Shown: piece by piece, positions 9,757 through 20,075 of the stretch | Numbering within the stretch: the stretch's first letter is position 1 | How the letters are laid out: every line of letters begins with the position of its first letter | Assembly: GCA_963701675.1 (NCBI GenBank) | Contig: OY969623.1 | Span: 4,278,001-4,342,000 of the forward strand | Length of the DNA stretch: 64,000 nt | From: G963701675 sp963701675 | Lineage (GTDB): Bacteria > Planctomycetota > Planctomycetia > Gemmatales > Gemmataceae | Direction: 5' to 3' | Position numbers and translations under genes: made by a program | The notes under the pieces: generated by a model | The model's input: only the letters and a program-made list of their open reading frames with translations | Told to the model about the DNA's origin: nothing | The model's database searches: none

Positions 9757-12700
9757 CCGTTAAGGCCCAACAAGTAGAAGACGTCTACGAGTTGTCGCCG
9801 TTGCAGCAGGGCATGCTCTTCCACACACTGCACGCGCCCGACTCCGGCATGTACTACCACCAGACGGCGTACACGCTTCAAGGCGCCGTCGATGCGTCGG
9901 CATTTCGCCGGGCATGGCAGAAGGTGGTCGACCGGCATGCGGTGCTGCGAACTTCGTTCCACTGGGACGGCCTGGAGAAACCGCTGCAGGTCGTCCATCG
10001 GCGAATCGATTTGCCGGTGGAAGAACTGGATTGGCGACACGTCCCTGTTGAGGAACGGGAAAAACACCTCAAGGATTATCTTTCGGCGTGTCGGCGCGCG
10101 GGCTTCACGCTGACGCAAGCCCCGTTGATTCGCCTTACGCTCATTCGCCTGGCCGACGATACCTATCAATACATCTTTGCCCATCATCACTTGTTGTGGG
10201 ACGGCTGGTCCGGCCCGCTCATTCTCAAAGAGTTTCTCGCGGCATACGAGGCGTTCCGCAAAAGTGAACAGCCCCAACTGAAGCCGGTACGGCCGTTCCG
10301 CGAGTACATCCTCTGGTTGCAAAAACAGGACCCAGCGCGGGCCGAGACTTTCTGGCGGCAAGCGCTCAAGGACATCTCGACGCCGACGCCGCTCGTCATG
10401 GACCGCATGGCGGGCAGCCGAAATGGGCAACCGGACATTGCCGACGACCAGCGCGTCGAGCTGTCCGCGGAGCTATCCGCTTCGCTTCAGGCAATGGCGC
10501 GCAAGCACGGCCTGACACTCAACACGGTGATGCAAGGTGCTTGGGCGCTGCTCTTGAGCCGGTACAGCGGCCTTGAAAGTGTCGTCTTCGGCACGTCCGT
10601 GTCGGGCCGACCCGCGGGGTTGCCCGGCGTCGAATCGATGGTCGGCCTCTTTATTAACACGCTTCCCGTTCGCGTCGATGTCCCACCGAACACATCGGTC
10701 GTTCCCTGGCTAAAGCGGCTTCAAGACGAGCAGGCAGAGCAACGCCTCTACGAATATAGCCCGCTCGTTCAGATTCACGGCTGGAGCGAGGTGCCACGCG
10801 GCGTACCGCTTTTTGAAAACATGTTCATCTTTGAGAACGCTCCGACCGACAGCGCAATGCGCCAACAGGTTGGCGCCTTGGGCATGAAGCCGATCAGGCA
10901 GGCGGTGCAGAAGGCCGACTACCCGTTGGTGTTCGTGGTGATGCCGCGGCAGCCGATCGTGGTGCGCATCGTATATGCCGCGAGCCGATTCGACACGGCG
11001 ACAATCGGCCGCATGTTGAAGCACTTTCAATTCGTACTTGAAAGCATGGTGGCTGGCCCCGACCAAACGCTCGACGAAATCTCCTTGCTGGACGCGACCG
11101 AGCGCGGCAAAGTGCTCTCCGAATGGAACCAAACCGACGCGGCGTTTCCGTCGGACCGCTGTGTACACGAGCTTTTTGAAGAGCAAGCGCGGCAACGACC
11201 GGATGCCGCCGCGATCCTGTTCGAAACGCAGTCGCTTTCGTATGGCGATTTGGATCGGCGGGCCAATCAACTGGCGCACCACCTGCGATCTCTGGGTGTC
11301 GGCCCGGATCAACTCGTAGGAATCTGCGTTGACCGCACGCCGGAGATGATCGTCGGCGTCCTCGGTATCCTCAAGGCGGGCGGCGCCTACGTCCCACTTG
11401 ATCCGGCTCATCCGGCCGATCGACTGTCATACATGCTGCAGGACACCGCAGCCCGGGTGGTGCTCACTCAAGCCCACCTGCGCGGTGTGCTCCCGGATCA
11501 CGGCGCACGCGTCATTTGCCTCGACAGTGATTGGCCGACCATCGCCGGCGGACCGACATCGGCGGTGCGAAGCGCGGTCCGGCCGGGCAACCTCGTCTAT
11601 GCCATTTACACGTCCGGCTCCACCGGACGACCCAAAGGGGTGTTGGTTGCGCATCGGAATCTCGTCAACAACGTCGTCGCGCAAGCGAAAGCATTGTCCA
11701 TCGGCCCGGGAAGCCGCGTTTTGCACTTCGTGCCCTTCAGTTTCGACGCATCGCAGGCTGAGATTTTCCGCACGCTGACGAGCGGAGCGGCCCTGGTTAT
11801 GGCGCCAACGGACGTGCTCGTGCCCGGACCGCCGCTGTTTGAGCTATTGCAGGAAAAGTCCGTCACCGTGATGACCATCCCGGGGCCGGTGATGGCAGCC
11901 ATGCCGCGCAACAAGATTGACCTGCCGGCGCTGCGCACGATTATCATCGGCGGCGACACCAGCAGCCCGGAAGCGATCGCACACTACAGCCGCGGCCGCG
12001 AGTTCTTCAACGGCTACGGCCCGACCGAAGCGACCGTGTGCGCGACAATGGCGCACGGTTGGGACGTGACGCAGCCGGCGCCGATCGGCCGGCCTCTAGC
12101 CAACGTCCGAGTTTATGTTTTGGATCACGCTCTGCGGCCGGTACCGGTCGGGGTGCCGGGAGAACTATACATCGGCGGCGCCGGCGTCACACGCGGCTAC
12201 CATCGCCAACCTGAACTGACCGCGGCGGCGTTTCTACCCGACCCGTTCACGGCTCACCCGGGCGACCGGATGTACAAGTCCGGCGACCGCGTCTATTGGC
12301 GTGCGGACGGCCAGCTCGAATTCATGGGCCGAGTCGACGAACAGGTCAAGATTCGCGGTTTCCGTATAGAGCTGGGCGAGATTGAATCGGCGCTCCGCCA
12401 GCATCCGGACCTCCGTGAAAATGTTGTGGTCGCCCGTCCCGATCCGTCGGGAAACAAACGACTCGTGGCATACGTCGTGCCGCAGAAGGAACCGGGGCCG
12501 GTCGCGGCGGACCTTCGGACTTTCTTGAAGAAGACACTGCCCGAATACATGGCGCCGTCGTTTTTCGTGTCGATGCCGGCCTTGCCCAAGATGGCACACG
12601 GCAAAGTAGATCGCAGCGCTTTGCCGGACCCCGACAAGAACCGGACCGGCGGCGACGAAGACTTCATTCCGCCGCGGACACCGGCCGAGGAGATGGTCGC

Positions 12701-13328
12701 CGGCGTCTGGGCCGACGTCCTGAAACTCGAACGCGTCGGGGCCTTCGACAATTTCTTCGATTTGGGCGGCCATTCGTTGATGGCGACCCAGGTTATCTCG
12801 CGCGTCAAGTCGGCGTTCGGCGTCGAGTTGCCCGTCAAGGCGCTGTTTGAGGGCGGCACTGTCGCCGGCCTTACCGAACACGTCGAAAAAGCCCGGCGGA
12901 TGGCCGCGCTCAAGGAGCTTGCACCGCCGCTAGTTCGAGTCGAGCGCGATCGTGACTTACCGCTGTCATTCGCCCAGCAACGGCTGTGGTTTTTCGATCA
13001 GCTTGAGCCGGGAAACCTCTTCTATAACCTGCCCAATGCCATCCGCCTAAGCGGGTCGTTGAATGTTGAGGCCCTGCGGTCGGCGTTGAACGAGATCGTG
13101 CGCCGGCATGAAGTCCTGCGAACGAGTTTTGGCACGCGCGACGGGAAACCGGTGCAAGTGATAGCAGCGGCCCTTGATTTACCGTTGCCCGTTGTCGACA
13201 TTTCCGACTTGCCCGACAGCGAACGGGAGACGAAAGCGCGGGAATTAACCAACCAAGAGGCGCAAAGCGTTCGATCTCGCCCATGGGCCGCTGGTGCGTG
13301 CGAGTTTACTTCGGCTCGCGCCGGATGA
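9753..13328 (+). CDS. NRPS, second gene, first part: C4-A4-T4 and start of C5 (3' frameshifted)
   Basis: Second NRPS gene, starting with GTG at 9753 inside the stop of its predecessor. It opens with a condensation domain of the kind that follows E domains (ELSPLQQGMLFH near residue 11, active site HHHLLWDG about 144). Then come A4 (about 455-960; YTSGSTGRPKG, NGYGPTEATVC), a carrier with DNFFDLGGHSLMATQ (about 1000), and the N-terminal part of C5 (LSFAQQRLWFFDQLEPG). The reading frame is lost near 13266. A lost pair of bases in the CAAAGCG stretch would restore EAQKAFDLAHGPL and join the next segment. The presence of a C domain at the protein start means this subunit accepts a peptide from the upstream protein. 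Confidence 0.92.
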   Translation: MTVKAQQVEDVYELSPLQQGMLFHTLHAPDSGMYYHQTAYTLQGAVDASAFRRAWQKVVDRHAVLRTSFHWDGLEKPLQVVHRRIDLPVEELDWRHVPVEEREKHLKDYLSACRRAGFTLTQAPLIRLTLIRLADDTYQYIFAHHHLLWDGWSGPLILKEFLAAYEAFRKSEQPQLKPVRPFREYILWLQKQDPARAETFWRQALKDISTPTPLVMDRMAGSRNGQPDIADDQRVELSAELSASLQAMARKHGLTLNTVMQGAWALLLSRYSGLESVVFGTSVSGRPAGLPGVESMVGLFINTLPVRVDVPPNTSVVPWLKRLQDEQAEQRLYEYSPLVQIHGWSEVPRGVPLFENMFIFENAPTDSAMRQQVGALGMKPIRQAVQKADYPLVFVVMPRQPIVVRIVYAASRFDTATIGRMLKHFQFVLESMVAGPDQTLDEISLLDATERGKVLSEWNQTDAAFPSDRCVHELFEEQARQRPDAAAILFETQSLSYGDLDRRANQLAHHLRSLGVGPDQLVGICVDRTPEMIVGVLGILKAGGAYVPLDPAHPADRLSYMLQDTAARVVLTQAHLRGVLPDHGARVICLDSDWPTIAGGPTSAVRSAVRPGNLVYAIYTSGSTGRPKGVLVAHRNLVNNVVAQAKALSIGPGSRVLHFVPFSFDASQAEIFRTLTSGAALVMAPTDVLVPGPPLFELLQEKSVTVMTIPGPVMAAMPRNKIDLPALRTIIIGGDTSSPEAIAHYSRGREFFNGYGPTEATVCATMAHGWDVTQPAPIGRPLANVRVYVLDHALRPVPVGVPGELYIGGAGVTRGYHRQPELTAAAFLPDPFTAHPGDRMYKSGDRVYWRADGQLEFMGRVDEQVKIRGFRIELGEIESALRQHPDLRENVVVARPDPSGNKRLVAYVVPQKEPGPVAADLRTFLKKTLPEYMAPSFFVSMPALPKMAHGKVDRSALPDPDKNRTGGDEDFIPPRTPAEEMVAGVWADVLKLERVGAFDNFFDLGGHSLMATQVISRVKSAFGVELPVKALFEGGTVAGLTEHVEKARRMAALKELAPPLVRVERDRDLPLSFAQQRLWFFDQLEPGNLFYNLPNAIRLSGSLNVEALRSALNEIVRRHEVLRTSFGTRDGKPVQVIAAALDLPLPVVDISDLPDSERETKARELTNQEAQSVRSRPWAAGACEFTSARAG

Positions 13329-15588
13329 ACATGTCCTTCTCGTGGCGATGCACCACATCATCACGGACGGCTGGTCGATGGGCGGCATCTTTTTCCGCGA
13401 ACTGGCGACGTGTTATCGGGCGTTCGCATCGGGTTCTGCGCCGGCGTTGCCTGAGTTGCCGATCCAGTACGCCGACTTCGCCGTCTGGCAACGGCAATGG
13501 CTGCAAGGCGAAACGCTGGAAAGGCAATTGTCGTACTGGCGTGAGAAACTCGCCGGGGTGCCGCCGTTGGAAATGCCAACCGATCGGCCACGGCCGGTCG
13601 AACAGACCTTCCACGGGGCCCACAAAGCCCTGCGGCTTCCCGTTGAGTTAAGCGAACAACTTCAAACGGTGAGCCGACGCGAAGGGGCGACGTTGTTCAT
13701 GACGTTGCTCGCGGCGTTCCAGGCGCTACTCAGTCGCTACACGGGCCAAGACGACATTGCCGTCGGCACTCCCATCGCCGGGCGGAACCACCCGAAAATC
13801 GAAGGGCTCATCGGTTTCTTTGTCAACACGCTGGTGATCCGCAGCGACTTGTCCGGCAGTCCAACGTTTACGGAATTGCTCGGCCGCGTTCGGCAAGATT
13901 GCTTGGGCGCTTACGATCACCAGGACGTGCCCTTCGAGAAGCTCGTCGAGGAATTGCAGCAAGAGCGCGACATGAGTCGCAGCCCGCTCTTCCAGGTAAT
14001 GTTCGTTCATCAGAACGCGCCGAAGACGGGCATGAAGCTCGGCGACTTGATGCTCAGCCCGCAGGAATCGGACCGCAACATCACCGCCAAATTCGACCTG
14101 ACGCTGTCGGTAACCGAGGCGAAGCAAGGACTCGGTGTTGTCGTGAAGTACAACACCGATCTCTTTGACACCGAAACGATGGAACGGTTTCTCAATCACT
14201 ACCGAGTGCTGCTCGAGACGATTGCCACAGATTCCGACAAACCGATCGCGTCGGTTGGGTTGCTGACGGATCAAGAGCGCCAACTGCTCAATCAATGGAG
14301 CCATACGACGGCCGACTATCCGGTTGACCAGTGCGTGCATAGGAGTTTCGAAGCCCGCGCGAAAGAGTGTCCCGACGCCGTGGCGCTAGGCTATTACGAT
14401 CGGACCCTGACGTACCAAGAGTTGAATCGCCGAGCGAACCGCCTGGCGCGCGATCTTCGAAACTTTGGCATCGGTCCGGAACGAACGGCGGCAATCGTCA
14501 TGGAGCGAACGCCGGAATTAATCGTAGGCATTCTCGCCGTGCTCAAGGCAGGTGGGGCCTATGTGCCGCTCGACCCCGGTCAACCGGCGGAACGATTGGC
14601 GTTCATGTTCACCGACTGCGGCGCGAAGGTCTTATTGACACAGCAGTCACTTCGAGATCGGCTGCCGAAATTCGCCGGGACCGTCGTTTGTTTGGATCAA
14701 GCGTCGCTCCAACCTACTCTGCCGGACGACGATGTCAATCGGCAGAGCGGTGTCGGGTTGGACAATCTCGTTTACATCATTTTCACGTCGGGTTCGACCG
14801 GGCGGCCGAAGGGCGTGCTCGTGCATCATCGTGGATTGTCCAATGTAATCCAGGCACAGAATCAAGCGTTCGGCATCGGGCCGGAAAGCCGGGTGATGCA
14901 CTACGTCATGACGCACTTCGATGCGTCGCAGGGCGAGATTTTCCGCACGCTCGCCGCCGGCGGCACGCTCTTCCTCGCTGACGCCGACGATTTGCTGCCC
15001 GGCCCGGAAATGATGCGGATGTATCGTCAACTGCGCGTCACCAATGCGACGTTGCCAACTTCCGTCATGGCGGCACTACCGGAAGAAGAGATGCCCGATC
15101 TCCGACAGATCAACGTGGGTGGGGAAGCGTGCCCGGCGGAGAAAGCACGATACTGGCGCCGGGGCAGGCAGTTCTTCAACGGCTACGGGCCGACCGAAAC
15201 CACCATTTGCGCCACGTTGGCTAACGATTGGGACTCGACGAAGACACCGCCGATCGGCCGGCCCATTGGAAACGGCCGGGCGTATGTACTCGATGGGCAT
15301 CTCCAATTGACGCCTGTTGGTGTCCAAGGAGAACTGTTTCTCGGCGGAATAGGCGTGGCCCGTGGCTATTTGCGCCGCCCGGACATAACAGCGAACGCAT
15401 TTCTACCGGATCCGTTTTGCCGCGAGCCGGGAGCGCGGATGTACCGCACCGGCGACCGGGTACGTTGGCTGCCGGATGGACAATTGGAATTCCTCGGCCG
15501 GGGCGACGGCCAGGTGAAGGTTCGCGGCTTTCGTGTCGAGTTGGGCGAAATCGAAGCAGTGCTCCGTCAACATGGAAGGCTGAAGTGA
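13294..15588 (+). CDS. NRPS, second gene, middle part: rest of C5 and A5 (frameshifted both ends)
   Basis: Continuation of the second NRPS gene after a frame break; the start codon position is not a real start. Condensation domain C5 has its active site HHIITDGWSM about residue 20. A5 follows (about 320-764; FTSGSTGRPKG, NGYGPTETTIC, YRTGDRVRW, GRGDGQVKVRG). It ends at a TGA directly after RQHGRLK, where A5 should run on into a sequence like D-L-A-V-V-A-R. That sequence is present one frame away from base 15587, so there is a single-base indel between about 15572 and 15586. A5 closely resembles A2 in pocket-forming residues, suggesting the same or a similar amino acid at positions 2 and 5 of the visible chain. 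Confidence 0.91.
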   Translation: MRASLLRLAPDEHVLLVAMHHIITDGWSMGGIFFRELATCYRAFASGSAPALPELPIQYADFAVWQRQWLQGETLERQLSYWREKLAGVPPLEMPTDRPRPVEQTFHGAHKALRLPVELSEQLQTVSRREGATLFMTLLAAFQALLSRYTGQDDIAVGTPIAGRNHPKIEGLIGFFVNTLVIRSDLSGSPTFTELLGRVRQDCLGAYDHQDVPFEKLVEELQQERDMSRSPLFQVMFVHQNAPKTGMKLGDLMLSPQESDRNITAKFDLTLSVTEAKQGLGVVVKYNTDLFDTETMERFLNHYRVLLETIATDSDKPIASVGLLTDQERQLLNQWSHTTADYPVDQCVHRSFEARAKECPDAVALGYYDRTLTYQELNRRANRLARDLRNFGIGPERTAAIVMERTPELIVGILAVLKAGGAYVPLDPGQPAERLAFMFTDCGAKVLLTQQSLRDRLPKFAGTVVCLDQASLQPTLPDDDVNRQSGVGLDNLVYIIFTSGSTGRPKGVLVHHRGLSNVIQAQNQAFGIGPESRVMHYVMTHFDASQGEIFRTLAAGGTLFLADADDLLPGPEMMRMYRQLRVTNATLPTSVMAALPEEEMPDLRQINVGGEACPAEKARYWRRGRQFFNGYGPTETTICATLANDWDSTKTPPIGRPIGNGRAYVLDGHLQLTPVGVQGELFLGGIGVARGYLRRPDITANAFLPDPFCREPGARMYRTGDRVRWLPDGQLEFLGRGDGQVKVRGFRVELGEIEAVLRQHGRLK

Positions 15589-15646
15589 CCTCGCCGTCGT
15601 CGCGCGGGAGGAATCCTCAGGCCTCAAGCGTCTCGTTGCGTACTTC

Positions 15647-18600
15647 GTGCCGGAAAGTGAACCGGGGCCGACGGCAAGTGAACTCAAGGAGTTCCTGAAA
15701 ACGCGCCTTCCGGAATACATGGTGCCGGCCGCGTTCGTCTTCCTTCCCGTGTTGCCGCGAACGGCCAACGGAAAAGTGAACCACCGCGCGCTTCCGGCGC
15801 CCGTTGCCGGCCGGGCGGACCTTGAACGCGAATACGTGCCGCCGCGTAATGCAACCGAGGAAGTCGTGGCCGGCATCTGGTCGGAGCTTCTGCACACCGA
15901 GGAAGTCGGCGTCCACGATAACTTCTTCGAACTCGGCGGCCATTCGTTGCTCGCGACGCAGGTGGTGTCACGGCTACGTGCGACCTTTCAGGTCGAAGTG
16001 CCGCTGCGGACATTATTCAAGACGCCGACCATCGCAGGGCTTGCCGAGAATATCGAACGTTTGCGCCGCGCGGCCCAAGGACCGCCGGCGCCGCCGTTGA
16101 TCAAATTCAGCCGCACCGACAAATTGCCTTTGTCCTTCGCGCAGCAACGGCTCTGGTTCTTCGACCAACTTGAACCGGGCAACTTGTTCTACAATTTGCC
16201 CAATGCGATCCGCCTCACGGGCAAACTCCATCGCGATGCATTGCAGCGAGCGGTCGATGAAATCGTTCGCCGGCATGAATCGTTGCGGACGACATTCACC
16301 AAACAGGACGGCGAACCTTACCAGGTGATCGCCGAGCCGTCTGCCGTCGATTTACGGTTCCACGATATCAGTGACTTGCCGGAAGCCGAGCGCGAGGCCA
16401 AAGTCCGGGAACTGGCGACCGCCGAGGCGCGGAAGCCATTCGATCTCAATCGTGGCCCGCTTTTCCGCGTCACTCTCGTGCGCTTGTCCGACAGCGAGCA
16501 CGTCCTCTTGTCGACCATGCACCATGTCATCACCGACGGCTGGTCGATGGGCGGGATATTCTTCCGAGAATTGGCGCTCTTGTACCGCGGATATGCGACG
16601 GGCGAGCCGCCGTCGTTGCCGGAGGCGCCGATTCAGTACGCCGACTTTGCCTCGTGGCAGCGGCACTGGCTGCAAGGCGAAGTCTTAGAGAACCAACTCG
16701 GATACTGGCGCGACAAGCTCAGCGGAGTGGCGCCGCTGGAATTGCCGACTGATCGGCCACGGCCGGCAGAACCTCGCTTCCGCGGCAACTTCCAAACCAT
16801 CGTGCTCAATCCTGAGTTCGGCGAGAAATTGCAGGAACTCTGTCGAAAAGAGGGCGTCACCCTGTTCATGACGCTGCTCGCCGGCTTCAAGGCGCTTTTG
16901 TCACGATACAGCGGCCAAGACGACATCGCCGTCGGCACGCCTATCGCCGGGCGAAACCGCGCGGAAATCGAGGGGTTGATCGGGTTCTTTGTGAACACGC
17001 TCGTGATGCGGACGGAGTGGTCCGGCGATCCGACGTTCCGCGAATTGTTGAGCCAAGTGCGCGATACATGCTTGGGCGCGTATGACCATCAGGACATTCC
17101 CTTTGAGAAGCTCGTTGAGGAATTGCATCCGCAGCGTGATCTGAGCCGGAGTCCGCTGTTTCAGGTCATGTTCGTCCTGCAAAACGCGCCGCGGAACAGC
17201 ATGAGCCTCGGCGACCTGACGATCAGCCGGCAAGAAGCAGACAAAAACGTTACGTCTCGATACGACCTCACGTTGTCAGTCACGGAAAGCCAGCGCGGGC
17301 TCGGCGTCGTCGTGAAGTACAAGACCGATTTGTTTGACGACGAGAGCATGCAACGGTTTCTCAAGCACTTTCAGCGCCTGCTCGAGGATGTGGTCGCCAA
17401 TCCAGACCGCGCCCTATCCGAGCTAGTGCTTCTAAGCGAAGCGGAGCTCGATAAGGTCGTCGTTGAATGGAACCAAACGGCGGCCGACTATCCGCGTGAT
17501 CGCTGCGTGCACCGCGTCTTCGAGGCCCAAGCGAAGATTCGTCTCGATGCGACGGCATTGTCTTACCAGGGACGTTCGGTTTCTTATCGAGAATTGGATG
17601 AATGGTCGACCCAATTGGCGCACCATTTGCGCTCGATCGGCGTGGGAAAAGAGCGCGTCGTCGGCATCTGCATGGATCGCTCTCCCGAAATGGTCGTCGG
17701 CATCTTGGGCGTGTTAAAGGCGGGCGGGGCTTATTTGCCGGTCGATTCGGGGCAACCGGCGGAGCGGTTGGGGTACATACTCGACGATGCGGGTGTGTCA
17801 GTCGTGTTGACGAACGGCGCAGTGGACGCTAAGCCGCAAGCGGCTGATGTCGTCGATCTTGACCGTGATGCGCGGCTTATCGCGAAGCAACCCAAAACGG
17901 CTTTGTCGAACACGGTTGGTCCGCAAAACCTCGCTTACGTCATCTATACGTCCGGCTCGACCGGAAAGCCGAAGGGCGTTCTCGTTGAACATCGCGGGCT
18001 GATGAACGTCGTCACCGCCCAAAACCGCGCGTTCGAAATCGTCCCGGAAAGTCGGGTGCTGCAGTGGGTGCCGATTCACTTCGATGCGTCGCAGGGCGAG
18101 ATTTTCCGCGCCCTAGCGGCCGGGGCCACGCTTTGTCTCGCGCCCGCAGAAGACCTCATGCCCGGTGAGTCGCTCCTGAACACCATGCGTGCCCAGCGAA
18201 TCACGGCCGCCACGATTCACGCGTCCGGTGCCGCGTCGATTTCCCCGGCCGACCTCCCCGACCTGCGAACCCTTACCGTGGGTGGCGAGGCCTGTCCGAT
18301 GGACCTGGCGAAACGCTGGGCCGACGGCCGAAAGTTCTTCAACGGCTACGGCCCAAGCGAGACCACCATCTGCGCAACGTTGGCAACCGCGTGGGACCCG
18401 GAACGCCCGCCGCCCATAGGCCGGCCGATTGCCAATACGCAGGTTTATGTCCTCGACTCCCACATGCGCCCATTGCCCGTTGGGGTGCCGGGCGAGCTGT
18501 TCATCGGCGGCGACGGTGTGGCTCGCGGCTATCTGCGGTTGCCGCACCTGACGGCTGCGTCGTTCGTGCCCGATCCCTTTAGCGGCCGAACCGGTGCAAG

Positions 18601-20023
18601 GCTCTATCGGACCGGCGATCGCGTGCGCTGGTTGCCCGATGGTCAACTCGAGTTCTTGGGCCGGATTGACGAACAAGTCAAGATTCGCGGATTCCGCATC
18701 GAATGCGGCGAAATCGAAAACACCCTGCGCGGGCATCCGGCGATCCAGGACTGTGCCGTCGTGGCTCGTGAAGATACGCCTGGAGATAAGCGCCTCGTCG
18801 GTTACCTTGTTGTCAAACCGGGAACCGAAACGTCGCCCGATGTGCGGACGTTCCTCAAGGAACGGCTTCCGGAGTACATGGTGCCGCCCGTGTTCGTGTT
18901 CATCGAGGCCGTTCCGCGCAAAGGCCACGGCAAAGTCGACCGCGCCAAGCTGCCGGCGCCTGTCATGGCGGATCGAAGCATCGTTTCCCCGCGTGATGCG
19001 GTCGAAATGCAGCTAGTGCAAATCTGGGAGGATGTGCTGAACCAGCGGCCCATCGGCGTGCGGGATGACTTTTTCGAGCTCGGCGGTCATTCGCTCTTGG
19101 CCGTCAAACTCATGGATCGGGTGAAAACGACGTTCGACCGCAAGTTGTCAATGGCTGTCCTCTTCCGCCATCCGACTATCGAAGACCTCGCGGCGAAGCT
19201 GCGGCAACAACACGAATTCGATTCGCCGTTGGTAGAGATTCGGCCAACTGGCAACCGGCCGCCGCTGTTCCTGATGCACCCGGCCGAAGGCAACGTGCTT
19301 TGCTACGCCGATCTAGTTCGCCATCTTGATGTGGACATACCGGTGTACGGTTTGCAAGCACGCGGCCTCACCGGAGAGCAGGAACCGCATAAGAGCATCG
19401 AAGCCATGGTGTCGGACTACATCGGACTGATCCGGACGGTGCTACCGAAGGGCCCATATCGTCTGGGCGGGTGGTCGACGGGTGGTCTGGTGGCTTATGA
19501 AATGGCCCGCGAGCTGGTTGCGCAAGGCGAACCGGTCGAAATTGTCGTGATGCTCGACACGCATCTGCCGCAAACAGACCGCGAACCGCCGAAGATCGAT
19601 CCGGGCAAGCGGATGGCCGATTTTGCGAAGGAACGCGGCTTCGAGTTGCCGTCGGATTTTTCGGCAATGCCCGCGACCAAACAGATCGATGTATTTCTAG
19701 CGCACGCTAAAGCCGCCAACGCTATGCCCGAGGGTCTCGGCGAAGAACAGGTTCACCGGTTGCAGCGCCGCAGTTCCGCGGTGTTCCAGGCAAATATGGA
19801 AGCGGTGCAGCGCTATGTGGTGCAACCCTATTCCGGGCGTGTAGTGCTCGTGCGGGCAACCGAAGCCCCGAAGTCGGGCGCCGGCGAGCCGGAATCCGAC
19901 GGCGGCTGGTCAAAGTTTGGTGCGTCACTGGAAGTGGTGCAGGTGCCCGGCTCGCACGAAAGCATGATCAAAGAACCGCACGCGCGAAGTGCAACGAAGT
20001 TTCTTGAACGGTATTTGTCCTGA
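15647..20023 (+). CDS. NRPS, second gene, last part: end of A5, T5, C6-A6-T6 and terminal thioesterase
   Basis: Last piece of the assembly line. Homology to A5 already begins at 15587; 15647 is only the first possible start in this frame. Carrier T5 has DNFFELGGHSLLATQ (about 92). C6 has HHVITDGWSM (about 291). A6 (about 605-1100) has YTSGSTGKPKG and NGYGPSETTIC. Carrier T6 has DDFFELGGHSLLAVK (about 1145). A type I thioesterase of the alpha/beta hydrolase fold closes the protein: nucleophile GWSTGG (about 1275), acid in MLDTHLP (about 1302), histidine in VPGSHES (about 1436). The thioesterase releases the finished peptide by hydrolysis or cyclisation; the neighbouring exporter of the cyclic-peptide family favours cyclisation, which is inference. 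Confidence 0.93.
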   Translation: MPESEPGPTASELKEFLKTRLPEYMVPAAFVFLPVLPRTANGKVNHRALPAPVAGRADLEREYVPPRNATEEVVAGIWSELLHTEEVGVHDNFFELGGHSLLATQVVSRLRATFQVEVPLRTLFKTPTIAGLAENIERLRRAAQGPPAPPLIKFSRTDKLPLSFAQQRLWFFDQLEPGNLFYNLPNAIRLTGKLHRDALQRAVDEIVRRHESLRTTFTKQDGEPYQVIAEPSAVDLRFHDISDLPEAEREAKVRELATAEARKPFDLNRGPLFRVTLVRLSDSEHVLLSTMHHVITDGWSMGGIFFRELALLYRGYATGEPPSLPEAPIQYADFASWQRHWLQGEVLENQLGYWRDKLSGVAPLELPTDRPRPAEPRFRGNFQTIVLNPEFGEKLQELCRKEGVTLFMTLLAGFKALLSRYSGQDDIAVGTPIAGRNRAEIEGLIGFFVNTLVMRTEWSGDPTFRELLSQVRDTCLGAYDHQDIPFEKLVEELHPQRDLSRSPLFQVMFVLQNAPRNSMSLGDLTISRQEADKNVTSRYDLTLSVTESQRGLGVVVKYKTDLFDDESMQRFLKHFQRLLEDVVANPDRALSELVLLSEAELDKVVVEWNQTAADYPRDRCVHRVFEAQAKIRLDATALSYQGRSVSYRELDEWSTQLAHHLRSIGVGKERVVGICMDRSPEMVVGILGVLKAGGAYLPVDSGQPAERLGYILDDAGVSVVLTNGAVDAKPQAADVVDLDRDARLIAKQPKTALSNTVGPQNLAYVIYTSGSTGKPKGVLVEHRGLMNVVTAQNRAFEIVPESRVLQWVPIHFDASQGEIFRALAAGATLCLAPAEDLMPGESLLNTMRAQRITAATIHASGAASISPADLPDLRTLTVGGEACPMDLAKRWADGRKFFNGYGPSETTICATLATAWDPERPPPIGRPIANTQVYVLDSHMRPLPVGVPGELFIGGDGVARGYLRLPHLTAASFVPDPFSGRTGARLYRTGDRVRWLPDGQLEFLGRIDEQVKIRGFRIECGEIENTLRGHPAIQDCAVVAREDTPGDKRLVGYLVVKPGTETSPDVRTFLKERLPEYMVPPVFVFIEAVPRKGHGKVDRAKLPAPVMADRSIVSPRDAVEMQLVQIWEDVLNQRPIGVRDDFFELGGHSLLAVKLMDRVKTTFDRKLSMAVLFRHPTIEDLAAKLRQQHEFDSPLVEIRPTGNRPPLFLMHPAEGNVLCYADLVRHLDVDIPVYGLQARGLTGEQEPHKSIEAMVSDYIGLIRTVLPKGPYRLGGWSTGGLVAYEMARELVAQGEPVEIVVMLDTHLPQTDREPPKIDPGKRMADFAKERGFELPSDFSAMPATKQIDVFLAHAKAANAMPEGLGEEQVHRLQRRSSAVFQANMEAVQRYVVQPYSGRVVLVRATEAPKSGAGEPESDGGWSKFGASLEVVQVPGSHESMIKEPHARSATKFLERYLS

Positions 20024-20075
20024 TCTGGAGCCGCAACATCCGGTGGCATCCATCGTCGGCTCAACGGGTAGATCC

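Noticed and set aside
15586..15588. TGA at the end of the A5 segment considered as another Sec codon
   Set aside because: Homology does not continue in the same frame after it; the A5 sequence resumes one frame over, and no hairpin follows. It is a frameshift product.
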